Assembly (NCBI GenBank): GCA_013286425.1
Contig: JABDFS010000006.1
Coordinates: forward strand, 1-60,539
Origin: Bacteroidota bacterium
GTDB lineage: Bacteria > Bacteroidota > Bacteroidia > Chitinophagales > Chitinophagaceae
Length of the DNA stretch: 60,539 nt
Reading direction: 5' to 3'
Below are positions 53,595 through 60,539 of the stretch, piece by piece. Under the pieces are notes generated by a model. It was not told the DNA's origin and searched no databases. It worked only from the letters and a program-made list of their open reading frames with translations. How positions within the stretch are numbered: position 1 is the stretch's first letter; each line of letters starts with the position of its first letter. Made by a program: the position numbers and the translations under genes.

Positions 53595-54231
53595 TTTTCA
53601 CTGCATTACTCATCTCATGCCTGCACGCGAATATTAACACTGCAGTTTAGCAATACAACATTGTTATACACTTGAAAACTTTTCATTTATTTAAATCACT
53701 ACTTCTGTTGCACACAATAAATACTTTCCATTCACTGTGCAGCCTGCACAGCATTCTTTGTATTATCTGGCAATGCTTTTTTTTATTGCTTGCTTTTTGC
53801 CATAACTGATTTTGGTGTATTTTACAGTATCAGGTACCTTCCTTAGGCTGCCTGCATAAATTCATGGAACCCGGGTATAAAAAACTCAAATCCTGCCCTG
53901 ACCTTACAGAGACCTTATAGAGACAATATAGAGACCTTATAGAGACTTTACTTGCTGCCAAAGCGCAGTTTAAGGGCAGGCTGAAGGCAGCACAATCGCA
54001 TGAGAAGCTATCATACCGCTGTGGTGGGTCCTATACTGCCTCACGTTTATTTTATTTGGTCTCTTTAGCCCCTGCTATAGAAGATCCAACGGCAGGTAAC
54101 ATGATTTTGGATGTTCCGGATTAAAACCCGGTTTATAACATTTTAGAAGTAAATCGAACCACATACGCTGTGTGCCCGGTAATAATCTTCAGCTAAACTG
54201 TATAACATACCGGGCTCATCTCATAGCAGTA
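53595..54231. other. Gene-free interval
   Basis: No gene recognised on either strand. It contains the 11-bp tandem repeat at 53901-53944. Together with the fragment at 53393-53590 it separates the restriction-modification genes from the GH30 gene. Confidence 0.55.
53901..53944. repeat. 11-bp tandem repeat (4 units)
   Basis: ACCTTACAGAG, ACCTTATAGAG, ACAATATAGAG, ACCTTATAGAG, each 11 bp, followed by a partial fifth unit (ACTTTAC). Three of the four units share TATAGAG. Confidence 0.85.
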
Positions 54232-55638
54232 TTATTTCCAGGAATACGTTGCCACTGAACCGGCTTTTAAAACTGCAGTTGTTGTTTTATGATGATATTG
54301 GATATTGAATGTCTGGTCTGCATCACTGCTATTGGCAACAATCAACACTTTATTTCCGTTGGGAGTCTTAAAAGCAACATTGGATAAACTATCTACATCA
54401 TTTGAAGCGATGCGCACTGCATTAGGCCTTACAAACTTTGATGCATGCGCCATTGCATAATAAGCAAGATTGTAGGTTACATTGTTTTTATCAATAGTAA
54501 CAGCACCTTCGCAAACATCGCAGCCGCCACGGTCGGTATAAGGTTTAAGCTGTGCATCGGCAGCAAGGTTCCAGAACAAAACATTTTTACTCCAGTTGCG
54601 CGGTGCATCAATTAGTAAATTACTTACCGGCCATTCAATGTCTATCTTTTTTGCATCTTCGGCATTATTGTTAAACTGAACCACCATTTGCTCGGTGAAA
54701 TAAATATTCTTGTCAGGATGCGCATTGTGCACATCTGTTAATGCATCCATCGTTCCACCATAAAAATGAAAGCCGGAACCATCAATATATTTTGCCGCCT
54801 GAGCATCACCTAAAATTGATATTGGATAATCCGGCCTGTCGGCATTATGATCGTAAACAATAATCTTTGTTTTGATATTTTTTTGTTTGAATACAGGGCC
54901 GAGATAATTCTTCACAAACTCTGCTTCAACCGGTGCTACCATCAACAGGCTTGGATTATTGCCCGGATGTAACGGTTCATTCTGTACAGTGATGGCATCG
55001 ATAGTAATGCCATTCTTTTTCATTTCAGTTATATACCGCGCTAAATAATTTGCATAGGTTTTATAATATTCAGGTTTCAATCTTCCGCCTCTTGTATCGT
55101 TGTTGGTCTTCATCCATGCAGGCGGGCTCCATGGCGAACCAAGAATTTTTATATGTGGATTGATCTTTAGTATTTCATGCATGACCGGTATTATATCTGT
55201 TTTATCTTCTGCCAGGTCAAAATGCGATAAGGTTGTATCGCCTGCAACATCATCATAAGAAAATACTTTTTCATTAAGGTCTGATGAACCGATGCTCAAA
55301 CGCAGGTAACTCACACCAATTGCATTACCTGTTGTATCAAATAACTGATGCAATAATTTATTTCTTGCATCGGCCTGCATGTTTATAATGTGCATCGCAC
55401 TGCCGCCGGTTAGCGCAAATCCGAAACCATCCATTGTTTGAAAAGTCTTGCTGTCATCAATAACAATTGTTTGCGCATTGTTATTGGATACATTGAATGC
55501 AAGAGAAGCTTGTTGTTGAAATAAAGCAGAACGGTCTTTATTGGTTAACCAAACATTTATACTGTTTGATTGTGCATTGAGGAAGGTTGCAGTGAAGATG
55601 AATGCAGAGAATAAAACAGATTTAAAAAATGTGAGCAT
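54232..55638 (-). CDS. GH30 glycosidase (glucosylceramidase-like)
   Basis: 468 residues, signal peptide ending FLNAQ. (beta/alpha)8 catalytic core with acid/base Glu about 221 in TVQNEPLHPGN and nucleophile Glu about 316 in YFTEQM; WSPPAWMKTN is typical of GH30. A C-terminal beta-sandwich ends LKAGSVATYSWK, as in the family. Secreted; hydrolyses beta-glycosidic bonds, but the substrate (glucosylceramide, beta-1,6-glucan or another) is open. Not in an obvious polysaccharide-utilisation locus. Confidence 0.92.
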   Translation of the reverse strand: MLTFFKSVLFSAFIFTATFLNAQSNSINVWLTNKDRSALFQQQASLAFNVSNNNAQTIVIDDSKTFQTMDGFGFALTGGSAMHIINMQADARNKLLHQLFDTTGNAIGVSYLRLSIGSSDLNEKVFSYDDVAGDTTLSHFDLAEDKTDIIPVMHEILKINPHIKILGSPWSPPAWMKTNNDTRGGRLKPEYYKTYANYLARYITEMKKNGITIDAITVQNEPLHPGNNPSLLMVAPVEAEFVKNYLGPVFKQKNIKTKIIVYDHNADRPDYPISILGDAQAAKYIDGSGFHFYGGTMDALTDVHNAHPDKNIYFTEQMVVQFNNNAEDAKKIDIEWPVSNLLIDAPRNWSKNVLFWNLAADAQLKPYTDRGGCDVCEGAVTIDKNNVTYNLAYYAMAHASKFVRPNAVRIASNDVDSLSNVAFKTPNGNKVLIVANSSDADQTFNIQYHHKTTTAVLKAGSVATYSWK

Positions 55639-55704
55639 CGTTTGAGAAGATTTTTTAGTTATCGAATTGTTCCCCTTTAGGAGATGGGGGCTTGCTGTGG
55701 AATA

Positions 55705-56994
55705 TCAATAATTCACTTCACCTACCAGGAAAACACTGCCGCAAATAAGAATAAGATCATCTTTATGCGCATGTGTAATTGCTTCTTTTAAGGCAGTGTT
55801 TACATCAGGAAAAGTTTTTCCGCTTAACCCGTTTTGCTTTGCCATTATTGCAAGATCATTTTCATTCAATGCTCTTGGCAATTGTGCTTTTGTAAAATAA
55901 TATGCAGCCGTTTTGGGAAGCAGTGGTAAAATGTTCGCGATGTCTTTATCTTTTACAAAACCAATGATGAGATGCAGTTCATTATAGCTTACCAGTTCTA
56001 ATTGTTCAGTAAGTTGTTTAATGCCATCAACATTGTGCGCAACATCAACAATAACGGTTGGATCATCTTTTATCTTTTCCCATCTTCCATGCAGGCCTGT
56101 TAAATGCTTTACCTGCTTCAATGCTTTATCAATATCACGTTGTTTGATGTTCCATTTTTTTAATTGAAGCTGGTGCACTGCTGTTAATACCGTAACTATA
56201 TTTTTTGTCTGATAAACACCGGGAAGATCAATGTTGTAAATGTGATGTTCATTCTTTTGAACGTCTGCAACTTCTGCTTTCAGTAAATGATGATTGTAAG
56301 TAAAATCCTGCACGTAATAATTTTCTTGCGCGAATATTAGTTGAGCATTTTTTTCTTTCGCTTCATCTTCAAAAACAGTTTTTGTTCCAGGTAATACTTC
56401 GCCAATTACTGCAGGAATATTTTGTTTGATGATACCTGCTTTTTCATAAGCGATCTTTTCTAAAGTATCGCCAAGAATATTCATGTGGTCATAACCAATA
56501 TTGGTTATTACAGAAAGTTCGGGAACAACAATATTGGTGCTGTCCAATCTTCCGCCAAGCCCTGTTTCAATTACAGCAACATCAACTTTTTGTTGTGCGA
56601 AATATTCAAATGCCATTGCAACAGTTATCTCAAAGAATGATGGTTCGAGCAATTCTATCTGCGGCTTTATTATTTCAGTGAACTTTATTATGAACTCTTC
56701 AGCGCACATTTCACCATTTACTTTAATTCTTTCCCTGAAATCTTTTAAGTGCGGCGATGTGTACAATCCTGTTTTATAACCTGCAGTTTGAAGAATGGCG
56801 GCGAGCATGTGGCTTACAGAACCTTTGCCGTTGGTGCCCGCAATATGAATGCTTTTGAAATTCTGTTGCGGGTTATTTAATACTGCACAAAGTTGTTTTG
56901 TGTTGGAGAGGTCTTTCTTGTAAGCATCTGTACCAATGCGACTAAACATTGGAAGGTGGTCGTAAAGATATGTCAGCGTATCTGCATACGTCAT
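55705..56994 (-). CDS. folC: Folylpolyglutamate synthase / dihydrofolate synthase
   Basis: About 429 residues from the ATG at 56994 (MTYADTLTYLYDHLPMFSRI); an upstream TTG frame to 57021 was not used. HIAGTNGKGSVSHML is the ATP P-loop; GLGGRLDSTNIV and HMNILGDTLEKIAYEKAGII are Mur-ligase-like FolC motifs. Adds glutamate to dihydropteroate and/or folates in the cytoplasm. Downstream on the same strand as the accC-accB genes, but a terminator separates them. Confidence 0.95.
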   Translation of the reverse strand: MTYADTLTYLYDHLPMFSRIGTDAYKKDLSNTKQLCAVLNNPQQNFKSIHIAGTNGKGSVSHMLAAILQTAGYKTGLYTSPHLKDFRERIKVNGEMCAEEFIIKFTEIIKPQIELLEPSFFEITVAMAFEYFAQQKVDVAVIETGLGGRLDSTNIVVPELSVITNIGYDHMNILGDTLEKIAYEKAGIIKQNIPAVIGEVLPGTKTVFEDEAKEKNAQLIFAQENYYVQDFTYNHHLLKAEVADVQKNEHHIYNIDLPGVYQTKNIVTVLTAVHQLQLKKWNIKQRDIDKALKQVKHLTGLHGRWEKIKDDPTVIVDVAHNVDGIKQLTEQLELVSYNELHLIIGFVKDKDIANILPLLPKTAAYYFTKAQLPRALNENDLAIMAKQNGLSGKTFPDVNTALKEAITHAHKDDLILICGSVFLVGEVNY

Positions 56995-57063
56995 GATGCA
57001 AAGTAAAACCGTTTCATCCAATTAATAAATGCATGTATAAATCATAACAATTTATGCATAAAA

Positions 57064-57087
57064 AAATGCCGGGCAAAGCCGGCATTT
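57064..57087 (-). terminator. Terminator after accC
   Basis: Stem AAATGCCGG / CCGGCATTT with a 6-nt loop, followed on the minus strand by a T-rich tract (TTTTTTTATGC). It lies about 25 bp beyond the accC stop; the plus strand also has a short T run. Confidence 0.88.
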
Positions 57088-57111
57088 TTAAAACAATTAT
57101 AGCGGGAAAGA

Positions 57112-58449
57112 CTATTCCATCTGAAAGCTTTCAAGAAACTTGGTAGTGAAATTCCCTTTACGGAAATCTTCATTCTTCATCAGTTGAAGATGAAAAGGTA
57201 TCGTTGTTTTCACACCATCAATTACATACTCGCTCAACGCGCGGTACATTGTATCCAATGCTTCATCCCTTGTGCGGGCAACAGTAATCAGCTTACCGAT
57301 CATTGAATCGTAATAAGGTGGAATTACATAGCCTGCGTACACGTGGCTGTCGACACGCACACCGTGACCACCCGGTGTATTCAACACATTTATTCTTCCC
57401 GGAGACGGGCGAAAATCATTGTAAGGATCTTCGGCATTTATCCTGCATTCAATGGCATGCATTTGCGGCAAATAATTTTCGCCGGTTATTTTTTCACCCA
57501 TCGCAATTTTAATCTGTTCTTTGATCAGATCAAAATTGATCACTTCTTCTGTAACGCAATGCTCAACCTGTATGCGTGTATTCATTTCCATAAAGTAGAA
57601 GTTGCGATGTTTATCAACAAGAAATTCAATGGTACCAACGCTTTCATAATTGATTGCAGATGCAGCTTTAATAGCAGCAGCACCCATTCTTTCACGCAGC
57701 TCAGGCGTCATAAAAGGAGAGGGGGATTCTTCCACCAGTTTTTGATGCCTGCGTTGTATGCTACAGTCGCGCTCGCTCAAATGACATACGGTTCCATATT
57801 GATCACCTGCAACCTGTATTTCTATGTGGCGCGGCTCTTCAACAAATTTTTCCATGTATATGCCATCGTTCTTAAACGATGCGCGCGCTTCTGCTTTTGC
57901 AGTATTGTATGCACGCTCCAGTTCTTCTTCATGCCACACCACCCGCATGCCTTTTCCACCACCGCCTGCTGTTGCTTTTAAGATAACAGGATAGCCTATT
58001 TCTTTTGCAAGCGAAGCTGACTCTTTAAGATCTTTCAATAAGCCTTCTCCGCCCGGAACAACAGGCACGCCTGCTTTGATCATTGTTTCTTTGGCAGTTA
58101 TTTTATCACCCATTGAGTTTATCATTTCGGGTGTGGGGCCAATGAATTTTATTCCGTGATCGGTGCAAATCTGTGCGAACTTTGAATTTTCTGCAAGAAA
58201 GCCATATCCGGGATGAATAGCATCAGCATTTGTAATTTCTGAAGCAGCAACAATGTGAGGTATGTTAAGATATGAATCTGCGCTTTGAGGTTTACCGATA
58301 CAAACGGCCTCATCTGCAAAGCGAACATGAAGGCTGTCTTTATCAGCAGTTGAATAAACGGCTACTGTTTTAATGCCCATTTCTCTGCATGTTCTTATAA
58401 CGCGAAGGGCAATTTCGCCACGATTAGCTATCAGTATTTTTTTGAACAC
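57112..58449 (-). CDS. accC: Acetyl-CoA carboxylase biotin carboxylase subunit
   Basis: 445 residues, standard length, with [20 protein letters not shown] (GTG start), the ATP-grasp loop [13 protein letters not shown] and [15 protein letters not shown] with the carboxylation active site. Carboxylates biotin on the carrier protein using bicarbonate and ATP. The biotin carrier gene lies 93 bp upstream on the same strand, the usual Bacteroidota order. Confidence 0.96.
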   Translation of the reverse strand: MFKKILIANRGEIALRVIRTCREMGIKTVAVYSTADKDSLHVRFADEAVCIGKPQSADSYLNIPHIVAASEITNADAIHPGYGFLAENSKFAQICTDHGIKFIGPTPEMINSMGDKITAKETMIKAGVPVVPGGEGLLKDLKESASLAKEIGYPVILKATAGGGGKGMRVVWHEEELERAYNTAKAEARASFKNDGIYMEKFVEEPRHIEIQVAGDQYGTVCHLSERDCSIQRRHQKLVEESPSPFMTPELRERMGAAAIKAASAINYESVGTIEFLVDKHRNFYFMEMNTRIQVEHCVTEEVINFDLIKEQIKIAMGEKITGENYLPQMHAIECRINAEDPYNDFRPSPGRINVLNTPGGHGVRVDSHVYAGYVIPPYYDSMIGKLITVARTRDEALDTMYRALSEYVIDGVKTTIPFHLQLMKNEDFRKGNFTTKFLESFQME

Positions 58450-58542
58450 TTTACTTAGTTTGAGATTTGAAGATTAGTTAGTTTGAATTTCATGCAAAGC
58501 TTTAAAACCATTTTGATTTTAAAACAGATTGCTTTGTTCAAA

Positions 58543-59034
58543 TTAACTGGGATCAACAAGGAATAGAGGTTGATCGTATTCAACAGGGCTTGAATCTTCT
58601 ACAAGTATTTTTACAATCTTGCCGCTTATTTCGCTTTCAATTTCATTGAAGAGCTTCATAGCCTCAATTATGCAAACCACTTTTCCAGGTGCAATTTCAT
58701 CGCCGATTTCTACAAAATTGGATTTATCAGGCGACGGTCTTTTGTAAAAAGTTCCGATCATCGGGCTTTTTATCGTGATAAAATTATCTGCTTTTGCCGC
58801 TGCCGGTTCTGCTGCAGTTATTCCAGCCGTAGTTTGTTGCGGTTGCTGGAAAGTTTGAACAGGTGGTTGTGCGTATACAGGCTGTTGCACAGGAATCTGT
58901 GAGATATCAGCCTGGTAAAATTTTTCTTCTTTTTGTTTTATAGATATTTTAAAGTCTTTTTCCTCAATACTTAATTCCCCGATATTGCTTTTGTTTATTA
59001 GTTTAATGAGCTCCTGAATTTGTTTATAATCCAT
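58543..59034 (-). CDS. accB: Acetyl-CoA carboxylase biotin carboxyl carrier protein
   Basis: 163 residues. Helical N-terminus (about 1-40), a Pro/Gln/Ala-rich flexible linker (about 45-85), and the biotinyl domain with CIIEAMKLFNEI, biotinylated Lys about 127. Works with AccC and the carboxyltransferase subunits to make malonyl-CoA for fatty-acid synthesis. Confidence 0.95.
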   Translation of the reverse strand: MDYKQIQELIKLINKSNIGELSIEEKDFKISIKQKEEKFYQADISQIPVQQPVYAQPPVQTFQQPQQTTAGITAAEPAAAKADNFITIKSPMIGTFYKRPSPDKSNFVEIGDEIAPGKVVCIIEAMKLFNEIESEISGKIVKILVEDSSPVEYDQPLFLVDPS

Positions 59035-59214
59035 AAATTAAATTTTGGGGTTATTATATGATTTGATGCAAAAGGGCAGGCAAAATAGATAAATTTTGTA
59101 AAGAACAGCGCATTTTTATCAAAAAAACACAATCCGCAACAATATTAATTTGCCTGGTAATTTCAACATTCCATAAAAATTACATTCCTATCCAGATAAA
59201 GTATACGCAAAAAA

Positions 59215-59246
59215 AAGAAGTTCTTTTCAGAACTTCTTAAATACGT
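59215..59246 (-). terminator. Terminator after the RRM gene
   Basis: Ten-bp perfect stem AAGAAGTTCT / AGAACTTCTT (59215-59224 and 59229-59238) with a TTTC loop. On the minus strand it is followed by eight T's. It lies about 34 bp beyond the RRM-gene stop. Confidence 0.9.
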
Positions 59247-59271
59247 TCAAGTAACTTTTTCAGAAACAGAG

Positions 59272-59676
59272 TTAATAACGATTGTAGCCGCCACCTTCTC
59301 CGCGATTACGGTTGTAACCACCTCCGCCTCCGCCGCGATTTCCGCCACCGCTGCCGCCGCGATTGTAACCACCACCACCGCCACCAAAGCTTTTCTTTTT
59401 GTAGCCACCGCCGCCACCGCTGTCGCCTTCTTTACGGGGAGCAGATTCGTTTACAATTATTTTTCTGCCTGATAGCTCAGTATCATGCAAATTGCTGATT
59501 GCCTGGCGTGCAGCATCATCATCACTCATTTCAACAAAACCAAAGCCTTTGCTGCGGTTGTTGTTGAATTTGTCTGTAATGATTTTTGCTGAAACAACCT
59601 CACCGTAAGGCGTAAACATGTTGTAAAGATCGTCGCTTGTCAGGCTCCAGTTTAAGTTTCCTACATAAATGTTCAT
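59272..59676 (-). CDS. RNA-binding protein with one RRM and a Gly-rich tail
   Basis: 134 residues. RRM fold (about 1-82) with RNP2 IYVGNL and RNP1 SKGFGFVEM, followed by a tail of GGGGYNR/RGGG repeats (about 88-134). Binds single-stranded RNA, and this type is often cold-induced. The upstream region (59677-59843) is AT-rich, with no other gene on the strand. A strong terminator follows. Confidence 0.93.
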   Translation of the reverse strand: MNIYVGNLNWSLTSDDLYNMFTPYGEVVSAKIITDKFNNNRSKGFGFVEMSDDDAARQAISNLHDTELSGRKIIVNESAPRKEGDSGGGGGYKKKSFGGGGGGYNRGGSGGGNRGGGGGGYNRNRGEGGGYNRY

Positions 59677-59843
59677 AAAAAAAATTTAATTATTAAAAAT
59701 GAAAACAGAAGTCCAAAGCGGAAAACATTTACTGGAAACGTTTAACAAGAATGGCTAACTGTAACATCTGTATGCGAAAATATGGGAAATATTGATTTTA
59801 AAAGCAAACGCCTTAAAATTCTTAAAAACTTAAAAAAATGCTA

Positions 59844-60539
59844 TTAACTAAGCAACAAAGGTTTAAGCTTGCTCACTATGTTTCCCCAATAATAATATTG
59901 ATAATAGGATTGTGGTGTTTGTATCGGTTCGTTCTTCGTAAAAATTATTTCATTGGCAAATGCAGGCGCATTATTGTCTGCAACGATTTTTATTTTTTCG
60001 CCACAAACAGATTTCTCTATGCCTGCCGCCCCGGAATCACATGAAATAACGGTGGTTCCATAACCCATTGCCTCTACAATTTTAGTTTTTACACCGCCTC
60101 CACTTACTACAGGATTGAGAAAAATATCAGCGGCTTTAAAGTATGCATATACATCATCAACAAAGCCCGCATAAATAACATTTTTATCAGCAAAGTTTTG
60201 CAATTCATTTAATGAAGCCGGCAAATCTCTCCCTGAAATAATGATCTTATACTTCAAATTTTCCTGATTAAGCAGTAATGGATTTATTTCATTCAATATA
60301 AATAATAGTGCATCAATATTGGGTTTGTAATTAAAAGCTCCATTAAAAAAAATCAGTTTTGCATTATCAGGAATATTGTGTTGCTGATAAACTTTTTGCT
60401 TTTGCTGCAATTTATCTGCAGGCATTTCTTTTATCTCTATACCAAAAGGAACGATTAAACTATTTTCTTGTTTCACCATGTTATTATCAATAGCGAACTG
60501 TTTGTCTTCTTCAGTTTTAAATAAAACAACATCAGCATT
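59844..60539 (-). CDS. Glycosyltransferase family 1/4 type, 5' end missing (partial)
   Basis: The frame stays open to the right edge through ADVVLFKTEEDKQFAIDNN, so the start lies outside the window. LIFFNGAFNYKPNIDALLFI begins the C-terminal Rossmann domain of a GT-B enzyme; GGGVKTKIVEAMGYGTTVIS contains the Glu-rich nucleotide-sugar site, and YAGFVDDVYAYFKAADIFLN is typical. Transfers a sugar from a nucleotide donor, likely in envelope polysaccharide or lipid glycan formation. Confidence 0.88.
   Translation of the reverse strand, partial: NADVVLFKTEEDKQFAIDNNMVKQENSLIVPFGIEIKEMPADKLQQKQKVYQQHNIPDNAKLIFFNGAFNYKPNIDALLFILNEINPLLLNQENLKYKIIISGRDLPASLNELQNFADKNVIYAGFVDDVYAYFKAADIFLNPVVSGGGVKTKIVEAMGYGTTVISCDSGAAGIEKSVCGEKIKIVADNNAPAFANEIIFTKNEPIQTPQSYYQYYYWGNIVSKLKPLLLS

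Noticed and set aside
53901..53944. CRISPR array
   Set aside because: The 11-bp units are directly adjacent without spacers and no cas genes are present.

Overview
The window looks like a chromosomal segment of a Bacteroidota bacterium, most likely Chitinophagaceae. The signs are an AT-rich sequence, TAnnTTTG-type -7 promoter boxes, almost no Shine-Dalgarno motifs, a lipoprotein TamA homologue (TamL type), BBP2 and Porin_10-like outer-membrane barrels, DUF4421 and DUF6266 proteins, a PIF1-HRDC helicase, and GH5/GH30 secreted glycosidases. No rRNA, tRNA, transposase or CRISPR array was seen. Both ends cut genes: a fatty-acid desaturase on the left and a glycosyltransferase on the right.

Layout. 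0-14.8 kb is mostly housekeeping: desaturase, SpoU rRNA methyltransferase, TamL, TruB, a lipoprotein esterase, EF-P, a metallo-beta-lactamase-fold hydrolase, a UMF1-type MFS carrier, a two-domain 3-hydroxyacyl-CoA dehydrogenase/enoyl-CoA hydratase, a porin and an Amt ammonium channel. 14.8-23.2 kb is sparser: YjbR, DinB, DUF4421, double GNAT, a truncated DUF6266 gene, a membrane-anchored winged-helix regulator divergent from a lipocalin-like protein, and a FAD monooxygenase, with several hairpin repeats between genes. 23.2-27.97 kb is accessory and decaying. All its genes are on the minus strand. They include a TIR-domain gene with a one-base frameshift and a membrane/coiled-coil gene with a nonsense codon plus a frameshift. 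About 170-bp direct repeats and 47-bp inverted repeats separate them. 28-33.8 kb holds the PIF1-like helicase, a 26-residue membrane peptide gene with its own terminator, and a second Amt co-directional with a BBP2 porin.

33.9-46.7 kb is all minus strand: a GH5-CBM6 glycanase, small enzymes, then an operon-like set of four genes (a membrane protein with a repeated motif, a DyP-type haem peroxidase, a GST-cytochrome P450 fusion and an ABA4-like membrane protein), followed by a response regulator/PAS histidine kinase pair. 47-54.2 kb has a PD40 lipoprotein, REP-like repeats and a complete type III restriction-modification system (mod-res), bordered by gene fragments. 54.2-60.5 kb returns to core functions: GH30 glycosidase, FolC, AccC-AccB, an RRM protein and a glycosyltransferase.

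Most notable points: (1) EF-P carries Arg32 rather than Lys at the loop tip, in a loop like that of rhamnosylated EF-Ps; (2) the DyP / GST-P450 / repeated-motif membrane protein / ABA4-like operon, whose joint function I cannot name; (3) the repeat-spaced, decaying 23-27 kb gene array with a TIR gene; (4) 11-bp-period tandem repeats in two separate gene-poor intervals; (5) a 26-residue membrane peptide gene; (6) at least seven gene remnants spread through the window.
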